Assembly (NCBI GenBank): GCA_964534325.1
Contig: CAZHOR010000009.1
Location: 32,243 to 96,242 of the forward strand
Direction: 5' to 3'
Origin: JdFR-22 sp964534325
GTDB taxonomy: Archaea; Halobacteriota; Archaeoglobi; Archaeoglobales; Archaeoglobaceae
Length of the DNA stretch: 64,000 bases
The translations under genes were made by a program, and so were the position numbers. The first letter of the stretch is position 1. Each line of letters opens with the position of its first letter. The notes beneath the pieces were generated by a model. It worked only from the letters and a program-made list of their open reading frames with translations, was not told the origin of the DNA and ran no database searches. Of the stretch, positions 50,211 to 58,596 are shown one piece after another.

Positions 50211-50385
50211 CTCCAGTCGTCCCATCCACCAGATAGTAGCTCGTTCTGGTGAGTTGGAAGATAAGAGCAATATGGAAGTAAGCATGTATGAGATCTGGGA
50301 AGTGGAGCAGTTAATCAGAAAAGGTTTGCCGATGTATGAATTAACAGATAAGCAGGTAATGATTTACAGAGAGTTTTTGAAATGA
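50191..50385 (+). CDS. 64-residue protein, uncharacterised
   Basis: Small soluble protein with a well-behaved helical C-terminal half (YEIWEVEQLIRKGLPMYELTDKQVMIYREFLK). GGTGA lies just before the ATG. It is followed by a T-rich run and, 96 bases on, the SWIM protein gene. No family recognised, but its composition looks coding. Confidence 0.45.
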   Translation: MKVAITNSSRPIHQIVARSGELEDKSNMEVSMYEIWEVEQLIRKGLPMYELTDKQVMIYREFLK

Positions 50386-50481
50386 TTTTTCTTTTTTCTT
50401 CTTACGAAAGCTATGAAGTCGGGCTAAGCACCAACTCGACTGAGCCGTTTAGAAGTGAAAAGCTTCGAATTGAGGTTTGAT

Positions 50482-50832
50482 ATGATAGTAAAAGAAATAC
50501 ATCCTGCTATGAGAGTAAATCTAGAGAGAATATGTTGGAGTAACGGAAATCAGTATTACAATCAGAAAGTTATTGAGAGATTATATCGATCCACTTTCCT
50601 AAAAGGAAAACCTAAACGAGTTATGTCAACCAATGGAAGTGACACTTATCACTTTAAATTTAATAGAGTTAACTATGAAGTAATTCTGGGTAAGAAAGAG
50701 AAGAGAGGTCTTTGTGTTTGCAAAGATTTTGAAAGAAACCTTGAAATAGCTAAATCCAAAGACTATGAATTTGTAATGCCCTGCAAACATCTCATAAAGG
50801 TAATGTGCCACAGAAGAACAACCAGAAAGTAA
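50482..50832 (+). CDS. Small SWIM zinc-finger protein
   Basis: Protein of 116 residues with the SWIM arrangement CVCKDFERN…MPCKHLIKVM (CxC…CxH) near residues 77-108. SWIM domains bind nucleic acids or proteins and occur in recombination and transposition factors. Start at ATG 50482 (MIVKEIH), eight bases after GAGG; a longer frame from 50455 lacks a ribosome site. The basic N-terminal part (VIERLYRSTFLKGKPKRVMS) agrees with nucleic-acid binding (inference). Confidence 0.65.
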   Translation: MIVKEIHPAMRVNLERICWSNGNQYYNQKVIERLYRSTFLKGKPKRVMSTNGSDTYHFKFNRVNYEVILGKKEKRGLCVCKDFERNLEIAKSKDYEFVMPCKHLIKVMCHRRTTRK

Positions 50833-50836
50833 AAGC

Positions 50837-50858
50837 GCTTTTGTATGGTTCTTTGTAA
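50837..50858 (+). repeat. 22-bp direct repeat, left copy
   Basis: GCTTTTGTATGGTTCTTTGT and two further bases match the right copy at 52241-52262 in 20 of 22 positions. The pair brackets the 1.4-kb segment with the minus-strand PGF-CTERM gene, as left behind by an insertion or a duplication. Confidence 0.4.
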
Positions 50859-50955
50859 GTGGAGGGAGAGTACGGCGTTTTAGTGGTCAAGTTGGAGAAA
50901 GATGTATCAATACCTGTTTTTTATCTTTTTTATGTTTACCTTGAATAATACTAAA

Positions 50956-51981
50956 TTAATTCTTTAGTTTCTTGTAGATATAGAGAGCGCTTCCTATAGC
51001 AAGAGGGAAAACCCCTGCTTCAAAGCCTGGAATTTCCTTATTACTAAAATTTGAAGGGGTAGAAGATGTTAAATTGTTATCTTTTCTTAAAGGGGTTTTG
51101 CTTTTTGGAGTTGTAGTGTTTTCAGGAACTTCAGTGGGAGTTTCGTAAGTATCTATTTTGTCCAAACCGAGCTTTTGTGGTGTTTTGTCTACCAAGTTAA
51201 TCCACCTAGTTGCTTTTCCAGAAACAAGATCAACTTCATCAGGGCTCTTGTAATACAACAGCTTTTGGAGCCCGCTCGAATCTTTGGCAACATCTTTAGG
51301 AGGCAGGTCCATGCTTACAAGACAACAAGGATACCCATATGAAACAAGGTAACGAGAAACCTCCCTAGGAAGAAATTCTGAGAAAGTGGATAGTTTAGAT
51401 TCCAGCCCTTTGTCTGAAATGTAAACATCCTTGAAGAATTTTATGTGATCTTCAATCTCCCTCATCTCATTTATTTTGTTCTCAAGCAGTCTAAATTCAT
51501 GGAAAGCTGTTAATTCCTCTGCTTCACCTTCACCATCCACATCAAGGTAACCTACGTACAAAGGTATTTGGGATGATTCAACAATGGAAGAGACGCACAA
51601 CCAAAAAGCAAAATCTGTGGGGCTTATCTCAATTTCACTGATTTTCAAGTTACCATTTTTATCGTACTTCGAGTTTCTGATTAATTCGTCTGTGGTATCT
51701 TCAGGGTGTCTGAGAGGCTCGTCCAAGGGCTTGTCTGTTTTCTTGAAACCCTCTATGTAATCAAAAATCTCGTGAGGGGGAACATGCGAGAAAAAGTATC
51801 CTGTGTCTTCAAAGTAATAACGGGTCCCAGGCCTGGGACCAAAAACCTCTTCAAAAGGGTATTCCACAGAATTTTCCTTGGTTTCTCCCTTGGCGATTTC
51901 AGGAGCCAAGACAGAAGCTGAACCATATGCTATCATCTTTAGAAAATCTCTTTTTGAAATTTCATGATTTCCCCGATCCAT
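50956..51981 (-). CDS. PGF-CTERM surface protein with Tat-like signal
   Basis: Exported protein of 341 residues. The N-terminus ISKRDFLKMIAYGSASVLA resembles a twin-arginine (KR variant) signal, so it may be exported folded. The mature domain is unrecognised; it has CVSSIVESSQIPLYVGYLDVDGEGEAEEL and a GYPCCLVSM patch. A Thr/Pro/Ser-rich stalk (about 275-315) precedes IPGFEAGVFPLAIGSALYIYKK, a PGF-CTERM anchor for archaeosortase. It lies on the opposite strand from its neighbours and is bracketed by 22-bp direct repeats. Confidence 0.7.
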   Translation of the reverse strand: MDRGNHEISKRDFLKMIAYGSASVLAPEIAKGETKENSVEYPFEEVFGPRPGTRYYFEDTGYFFSHVPPHEIFDYIEGFKKTDKPLDEPLRHPEDTTDELIRNSKYDKNGNLKISEIEISPTDFAFWLCVSSIVESSQIPLYVGYLDVDGEGEAEELTAFHEFRLLENKINEMREIEDHIKFFKDVYISDKGLESKLSTFSEFLPREVSRYLVSYGYPCCLVSMDLPPKDVAKDSSGLQKLLYYKSPDEVDLVSGKATRWINLVDKTPQKLGLDKIDTYETPTEVPENTTTPKSKTPLRKDNNLTSSTPSNFSNKEIPGFEAGVFPLAIGSALYIYKKLKN

Positions 51982-52417
51982 AATAATACTGATCGCAGAA
52001 GACGTTAATTATATTTTCCACATAATCAACAACTAAAGAAATTTTTAGACGACACATTAAACCAATAAAACCCTACCAGCCTTTATCTTCAGTTCCGATC
52101 GCAAATCACCTAAATCCGCATGATCACACTCATATTATCGAATTTTTAAAACTGTTCAAACCAATTAAAACTTACTCGACATTGTTCTTACTTAGTATGA
52201 AAATGTCAAAGATGATAACTACAACTATATAATTAGCAGAGCTTTTGTACGCTTCTTTGTAACCGACGGTTAACTGTGAAATTTATTGGTAAGCATAAAA
52301 ATCTGAAAATTTTAGGCTACAATAATTATTTTAGATAATAAATAAAATAGAAAAGCCTTTATAGTATCTACTTTTTGCATAGTTTGCTAAATATAAAAAA
52401 GGTTTGGAGGGGTTTAG
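51982..52417. other. Gene-free A+T-rich spacer
   Basis: About 435 bases between divergent genes. Apart from the right copy of the 22-bp repeat (52241-52262) and TATA-like A+T runs near 52320-52400, nothing was recognised. Promoters for both the minus-strand PGF-CTERM gene and the plus-strand surface operon must lie here. Confidence 0.5.
52241..52262 (+). repeat. 22-bp direct repeat, right copy
   Basis: GCTTTTGTACGCTTCTTTGT plus AA, matching the copy at 50837-50858 in 20 of 22 positions. Confidence 0.4.
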
Positions 52418-52567
52418 ATGAGGTTTAGGGTATTGTTGGGTTTCTGTGGTTGTATTTTTTTGTTTGTAGTAATTACGTTCTTCACGTCTATTCTACAAAA
52501 AGAGGAACCGATTAGGGTTCAAGGCAAACCAGTAAAGCAAATGCAGGAGTTGGAGGGTCTGAAATGA
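52418..52567 (+). CDS. 49-residue membrane peptide coupled to the giant surface protein
   Basis: ATG 52418, with GGAGGGG six bases ahead, opens a 49-codon frame. Residues about 5-25 (VLLGFCGCIFLFVVITFF) form one membrane helix, followed by a polar tail. The stop overlaps the next start in ATGA (52564-52567), and the GGAGGG ribosome site of the giant gene lies inside it, so both are translationally coupled. It could be an accessory factor for export or anchoring of the giant protein. Confidence 0.6.
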   Translation: MRFRVLLGFCGCIFLFVVITFFTSILQKEEPIRVQGKPVKQMQELEGLK

Positions 52568-55500
52568 ATGTCAGATATATGATTGTTACTGTCGTATTAC
52601 TTTTGGTTGTGGGACTTTCTTTAGGTATTGGTTCTGCTTCTTCTCCAGATTTAAAGGTAAATGTGAAGAATACGCCAGGTTATACTCTGCCTGATTGTGG
52701 AGGTACTATAGAAGTGGTGCTCTTTGATAAAGATTATAATTCCATTGAGCAGAAATCTGAAACTTATTCAGGAGGAGAGTCTCAGGTTCAACTTCAATTT
52801 GATGATCTTGCAGATGATAAGTACATCATAGAAGTGTATCAAATACCTAATGCTGGGATGAAGCTGTCTGAATTTTGGGGTAGTATGGTTGTGGAAGTAA
52901 ATGTTTCAACAACTGTGGATTTTGTAAGACATACTCAGTGGATCTCTGATGTTAAAATAAATGGAGAAAGCCCTTACGAGGATGATATGGAAGTTAACGT
53001 TGGAGAGAAGGTTCATGTTGACGTAACCGTGCAGAATGATGAACATATCTCCAAGGACGTTAAAGTTAAACTTATTCTTGATAGAGATAAAGCAAGTCCC
53101 TACGACTTTGAGAATGCTGAGGAATTAAACATTCAGGGGAGTGAAGAAGGCCGTTTCGGTTATGATTTCTATCCAGAGGAAATAGGAACTTATTACTTCT
53201 ACATTGTAACTGAAGGTGAGTACAATAACAAGTACGTGGTTGTTGATCAGCACGACTGGTATAAAGGGATCGTTGTAAAGGAACTTTACAATCGAGAGAT
53301 TACTGTACATGTAGAATATCCTGATGGGGGTACGATTGTTCCTGATACTGCCATTCTTTATAATAGTAGTTGGAATGAATCCAGAAGGTTGAATCCAAGT
53401 TATGATGAATTCACATTCACTGATATCGATGTGGGAACATACCACGTAGAAGCCTATAAAGATAATATGTGGATTGGAAGTGCAGAAAACATCGAAGTTG
53501 AACAAGGGGAAGATGAATTTGTTACCATAACAACGTTATATAGGCGTAGCTTGGATGTTACGGTCTTTTATGAGGATGGAGTTACCCATATGGAAGGGGC
53601 AACTGTAAAGGTTTATAGTTGGGATAGCTATAACCAAAATTGGGATTATGAATATAAAGGTACCACAAATAGCCAAGGGAATGTGGTCTTCTCCAGTTGG
53701 CCCACCTCGTATTCTAGCGAGAAATACAAATTGTTAGTAGAGCATAACGGTTATTCAAAGACAGTGGACCCTGTCTATGTGGACAAAAACAATGGAAGCT
53801 CATATCAAGTAATTATGCCCGAAACTGCTTATTTTGAAATTGAACTGGAGAATCCAAGTTATAATATTGCTTTTGGAGATTTCATCGTCATCAATGGGAC
53901 TTCTGAGGGATTTACAAACTTGTCATGGAGCCTTCTTGGTCCTTATGACGGCTATTTTAGAGATGTTCCCGTCAGTACCAATGGTGAGTTTAAAATTACT
54001 GTTAATACCACTGATTTGTACCTAAATCACGATGCAACTGATGGTTATTACGAATTAAAAGTAGAAGGTGGTATACATTCGTCAATTGTACCTATAATTT
54101 TGAGAAAGCCATGGACTGAAATTGAAGTCGATGATAGAACTGTTTTTCCAAATCAGGTTGTAACGATATCTGGAACCACAAATGCTGCTCCAACTAATAG
54201 TCAGTTTGATGATGCTACCCCAAATAATATAACAATCTACTTTACAGATCCAAGTGATCCTGAACTTTCTGATTGGAGAGAAACTAAGTACAATTTCACA
54301 TTTGAAGTTAACGAGAATCAATCATTTGAACTGGAATTTAAGATACCATCTGAATGGCATGATAATTGGTGTTATGCCTATGCATTTGCCCACACTAACA
54401 AAAATTTTGTAGATGACACATTAACGTTTAAAGTAGGAGAAGTAGAGATGCAAGTTCTAAATCCCGAAACTTGGGTAATCTCTTCACCTGGCTATTATAA
54501 ACTGAAGAATAATGTCACATTTAACGGTACTTATATCTTAATTGAGTCTGATGACGTAATCTTTGATGGGAACGAGCATATAATTAAGGGCCATGCGAGT
54601 ATACTAGTGTACGATGGTAGGTTAGGACTCCTAAGAAACATTACGCTAAAAAATTGTGATATACCATCTGGTTATGTTTCTTTTAGAGATGCTAGTTGCG
54701 GTAATTTAGCCTTCTCAAAAGTTAAATTTGCTTGGTTACTTGATGTACAAGACATGAGAATATCAAACAACAGCTTTTCAGCAGGTCATCCCGGATTGGA
54801 ATCCAATGGATTAACTGTTTGGGATGCTAGCAATATTTCTATCATTAATAACACTGTACAAGGATGTTCAGGGTCTGGGATAGAGCTTAGTGGTTGTGAA
54901 AACAGTACAATATCCAATAATAGAATAGTGATGAATGGAAAAAATCCTTGGTGGATTGGGGCAGGAATAAAGCTTAAAGAATCGAGATTTAATACTATTT
55001 TTAATAATTTAGTAATAGATAACGAACTATACGGAATTTATATTGATGATGACAGTATGAATAACACCATCTATGGCAATTATTTTGACAATAACAATAA
55101 TTCTTTTGTCTACCACGATGAATACTCAAGTTATATTCCAGTAAATATTTGGAATTCTACTAGAGAAATAACCTATACGTATAAAGGTAACACATACACC
55201 AACTACTTGGGTAACTACTGGAGCGATTATGTGGGTTCAGATACCAGTCCAGAGGATGGAATTGGAGATGAACCTTATAATATAGACGGAGATCAAGATG
55301 ATTATCCACTCATGCAACCATTTGAGAATTATATCTCTGACTCCAACACCGGAAACCTAACGGTCAACGTTTACAATGTTAATGGCGACCCAGCTGCTGA
55401 AGTTGAGGGGACTACTAAAATCGAATTGATAAAGGCTGGTGAAACGTTGACATTTGAAGAGAAAACAATTGATGGGGATAGCAAGGCTACATTCACAATT

Positions 55501-58314
55501 CCCGCTGGTGAATACTACTTTAATGTCTGGCATGATCCACAAATTGAGCAGGGAAGGAAAGAGCATTGGGGACAAAAGAAGGGGATAACTGTGGCTGCGG
55601 GAGAGATCACTGAAACAGACTTCTACAGACAAAACCCTTATGTCGAGAAATTCAATACTAAAGAAGTAGATGTAAACAATCCAACGGAAGTTAATGTTAC
55701 CATCAAAGTCCCCTCAAACTTTGCTTCTGATGAGGTGGACGTTAAAGCATCTGTCATCCTAAAGAATGAGAGTGGACAAATAGTTTTAGATGAGGAGAGT
55801 GGTAGTGAGACTATTCAAAAGGGTGATGATAGCACCTTCACTTTTAACTATGATCCACCTGAACCCGGAGTTTATACAGGACTCGCCAAGGCATATATTG
55901 TTGGTGGAGGAGAGATTTGCACTGACAACTATGGTTGGGTGGAGTTCCCATTTCAGATGTATGATCTCTGTGTTAATGTTACTGCGGGGGACCCTTCAGA
56001 CATTTTAAGTCCGGTCGTATTAACTAAAGTGGAGCTCAATGATTCAGATGGAGCTAAGGTGGGTGAGAATCTTACAAATATCACTGGCTACGCCTGTTTT
56101 AACAACTTAAATCCGGGTGACTATCAACTAGAGATTATAAATGGGGAGAATATAGAAGAACGTTCCATAGAATTAGATCGATCAAAGACTGAAGATATAA
56201 TACTTGATGATATGGATTTATGTTTGGTGGAATTTGAAGTTCTCCATTACCCTACAGGAAAGCTTCCTGATTTTTCTTTAGAGATCAACAATTCAGGGAA
56301 AATTCATAAATCAAACGTATGGGGATTATATTTACCATGTAACGAGAGTTACAAATCAAATATCTCTTCTAGCGATTGCCTGTCTCAAGAGTTCTGGTTT
56401 AAAACGTTATATTCAGAGATCAGGCTTATAGTATCTCTTATCCAAAAAGAAGACATAAGTAAGCAAGCCTTAACTGGCTTCAATCCATTTTATGATACCT
56501 ATATATTTGAGAATTGGGGTGCAGAAGTTAGTGAAAGAGGTATCTGTTACGGAATGGTGTCTACATCTCTTCTCTATTACGAATGGAAAAAGGAGTTATA
56601 TTCAGGTTCCGAAGGCGGAAATGTAGCGCCGCATCCTTTAGATTTTGAAGATCTTGTTAACTACACTCCTGAGCACGTCCCCAGATGTGATGTGATAAAT
56701 CAGGATCAGGATTATCTTTGCGGTTATTGGGATTTTAAAGAAGAAGAAGTTAAAAAATTGGAGTTTGATGGAGCAAAGATAACACCCTTGGATAATGTTA
56801 TGCTTTCAGTATTCCTCCATCAGGTTAAGCAGCTACCTTGGGCTCGCTATTCTATTTCTTCTGAAACTGCTTTAAGTAGGATTGAGGATGGTTTTCCAGT
56901 TATTATCGTATTAGAGAGTATATATGGGGGTAAGCACGCAATATTGGCGTTCGGATATGTTAAGAAGGGAAATGATGTATATTTTAAAATCTATGATCCC
57001 AACAGAAACTCCTATGATCCTCTTGATAAAGAGGTTAATCTAATTATGAACTGGGCAAAGTATAACCTTTCAGATAATAGCTTTAAATATTTAAATTATG
57101 ATATTGACTCATTTGAAACAACGAATACACTTACTTGGGATGATTTCCGTTGGATCCGAATACCATTTGGGGGCTTTACTGAATACCATGATATAATTGG
57201 TAATTATACAATTCTCGCATCCTCAAACCCTGTTGGGCTAACAACTACGGAGTGTGAAAAAGGATATTGTTTGGGTTTCTTCGACTCAAACCAATATAAG
57301 ACTGATATCGATCACTCAACTGGTTTCATGGAATATAGGAAAAGTCACATAGGAGATACATTATACATTGGCAGTACATTATACGTTGTTGCGTATCCAA
57401 CCAGTACGGCTGTGACTGTAGAGACAGAAGAGATCCCTGACTTTACTGACCCTCTGGTTATAACTTCTGTTAACTTTAACAGGAGTCTGACAGTAGTGTC
57501 GGAGGATAAAATAGTTGCTGACGTTAACGGAAGCAGTATCGATGTTAGTGGACAGGGAGAAGTACAACTACAAATCAATGAATTCAAAGATGACGGAAGA
57601 GAAAATAAAACCATATCGTTAGTTCTAACAAATAATTCGACAGTTTATACAGATTTAACTAGCAATTACATTACAGTAGATTATGATGGAGACGGAGAGA
57701 TGGACAGCAATCTTTCTGCTCCCACAGCAGATTTCTCTACTAGTCCTCAGTCTCCAACAGTAGATGATACTATAACCTTCAACGCTAACACTTCCTTCGA
57801 TTTGGATGGAAACGTAACCACATATCGCTGGACCTTTGGAGATAGTAACACTGCTAGTGGTTCATTGGTTGAGCATTCTTATAGCGATGCAAATAATTAC
57901 ACTGTGAATCTAACAGTCGAAGATGATGACGGATTATTATCCACAACCTCAAAACAGATTTCAGTTCTTCCAGCACCTCAACCCACAAAAACTCCTACAC
58001 CAGCATCTAGAGGTGGAGGGGGAGGCGGAGGAGGTGGTGGACTACCACTCCCAACTGCCACACCAACAGAAACTCCAAAACCCACTTCCACAAGCAGTGT
58101 TAGTGTGCCTTCAATCCCCTCAATGCCATCCACACCAGAAGAAACTCCTGAGACTCCCACAGAGACTCCTACCGCTCAACCAACTGCTACACCAACTAAA
58201 ACACCATCCTCATTCTTAACCTCAATTTGGCAGCAACCAACAGTAACAATAGGTATAGTTGCAGTAATAGTGGCTGCTATTGTGGTTATAGCCTATGCAT
58301 TCAGGAGAAAATAA
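52564..58314 (+). CDS. Giant surface protein: S-layer-like, beta-helix, cysteine-protease-like and PKD domains
   Basis: Exported protein of 1916 residues, signal peptide about 1-26. N-terminal Ig/carboxypeptidase-regulatory-like beta domains, then an S-layer-type segment (TVFPNQVVTISGTTNAAPTNS). Residues about 650-920 are a NosD-like right-handed beta-helix (repeated NNT/NNS turns, GIELSGCENSTISNNRI). Around 1325-1480 lie CYGMVSTSLLYY, GKHAILAFGY and YDPN, with Cys, His and Asp/Asn ordered as in papain-fold or C39-like peptidases. A PKD domain (about 1718-1803) is followed by a run of ten glycines, a Thr/Pro-rich stalk and one membrane helix near the C-terminus with basic end. No PGF motif: anchored by the helix. 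A+T-rich codon use. Confidence 0.8.
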   Translation: MNVRYMIVTVVLLLVVGLSLGIGSASSPDLKVNVKNTPGYTLPDCGGTIEVVLFDKDYNSIEQKSETYSGGESQVQLQFDDLADDKYIIEVYQIPNAGMKLSEFWGSMVVEVNVSTTVDFVRHTQWISDVKINGESPYEDDMEVNVGEKVHVDVTVQNDEHISKDVKVKLILDRDKASPYDFENAEELNIQGSEEGRFGYDFYPEEIGTYYFYIVTEGEYNNKYVVVDQHDWYKGIVVKELYNREITVHVEYPDGGTIVPDTAILYNSSWNESRRLNPSYDEFTFTDIDVGTYHVEAYKDNMWIGSAENIEVEQGEDEFVTITTLYRRSLDVTVFYEDGVTHMEGATVKVYSWDSYNQNWDYEYKGTTNSQGNVVFSSWPTSYSSEKYKLLVEHNGYSKTVDPVYVDKNNGSSYQVIMPETAYFEIELENPSYNIAFGDFIVINGTSEGFTNLSWSLLGPYDGYFRDVPVSTNGEFKITVNTTDLYLNHDATDGYYELKVEGGIHSSIVPIILRKPWTEIEVDDRTVFPNQVVTISGTTNAAPTNSQFDDATPNNITIYFTDPSDPELSDWRETKYNFTFEVNENQSFELEFKIPSEWHDNWCYAYAFAHTNKNFVDDTLTFKVGEVEMQVLNPETWVISSPGYYKLKNNVTFNGTYILIESDDVIFDGNEHIIKGHASILVYDGRLGLLRNITLKNCDIPSGYVSFRDASCGNLAFSKVKFAWLLDVQDMRISNNSFSAGHPGLESNGLTVWDASNISIINNTVQGCSGSGIELSGCENSTISNNRIVMNGKNPWWIGAGIKLKESRFNTIFNNLVIDNELYGIYIDDDSMNNTIYGNYFDNNNNSFVYHDEYSSYIPVNIWNSTREITYTYKGNTYTNYLGNYWSDYVGSDTSPEDGIGDEPYNIDGDQDDYPLMQPFENYISDSNTGNLTVNVYNVNGDPAAEVEGTTKIELIKAGETLTFEEKTIDGDSKATFTIPAGEYYFNVWHDPQIEQGRKEHWGQKKGITVAAGEITETDFYRQNPYVEKFNTKEVDVNNPTEVNVTIKVPSNFASDEVDVKASVILKNESGQIVLDEESGSETIQKGDDSTFTFNYDPPEPGVYTGLAKAYIVGGGEICTDNYGWVEFPFQMYDLCVNVTAGDPSDILSPVVLTKVELNDSDGAKVGENLTNITGYACFNNLNPGDYQLEIINGENIEERSIELDRSKTEDIILDDMDLCLVEFEVLHYPTGKLPDFSLEINNSGKIHKSNVWGLYLPCNESYKSNISSSDCLSQEFWFKTLYSEIRLIVSLIQKEDISKQALTGFNPFYDTYIFENWGAEVSERGICYGMVSTSLLYYEWKKELYSGSEGGNVAPHPLDFEDLVNYTPEHVPRCDVINQDQDYLCGYWDFKEEEVKKLEFDGAKITPLDNVMLSVFLHQVKQLPWARYSISSETALSRIEDGFPVIIVLESIYGGKHAILAFGYVKKGNDVYFKIYDPNRNSYDPLDKEVNLIMNWAKYNLSDNSFKYLNYDIDSFETTNTLTWDDFRWIRIPFGGFTEYHDIIGNYTILASSNPVGLTTTECEKGYCLGFFDSNQYKTDIDHSTGFMEYRKSHIGDTLYIGSTLYVVAYPTSTAVTVETEEIPDFTDPLVITSVNFNRSLTVVSEDKIVADVNGSSIDVSGQGEVQLQINEFKDDGRENKTISLVLTNNSTVYTDLTSNYITVDYDGDGEMDSNLSAPTADFSTSPQSPTVDDTITFNANTSFDLDGNVTTYRWTFGDSNTASGSLVEHSYSDANNYTVNLTVEDDDGLLSTTSKQISVLPAPQPTKTPTPASRGGGGGGGGGGLPLPTATPTETPKPTSTSSVSVPSIPSMPSTPEETPETPTETPTAQPTATPTKTPSSFLTSIWQQPTVTIGIVAVIVAAIVVIAYAFRRK

Positions 58315-58345
58315 CTTTAAATTACTTTTTTATTTATTTTTCTCA
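58315..58345 (+). terminator. T-rich end after the giant surface gene
   Basis: TTTAAATTACTTTTTTATTTATTTTT follows the stop codon within 30 bases; a typical archaeal T-rich terminator by composition. Confidence 0.45.
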
Positions 58346-58596
58346 AGTGGTTTTTGTTTAAGTCATTGAGACTATTTTGTGGATATCTTATTTAATTAAA
58401 TAGATTCAAATGTAACATTTAGTACTGAATATCGGCTAACTGTCTCAACAAGGTTATTTGCATCACTATTATGATATTAATTAGAAATATACAAAAGACA
58501 AAATTTTTATAATTGGTAAGTTCAATTATGCTACTTTCTGGTTGGACGGGGTTAAATGATTCATATTTGTTTAACTATCTCGGAGGTTTGTTTATC

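Noticed and set aside
57923..58219. 98-codon Gln/His/Leu-rich frame
   Set aside because: Alternate-frame reading of the low-complexity Gly and Thr/Pro stalk of the giant surface protein.
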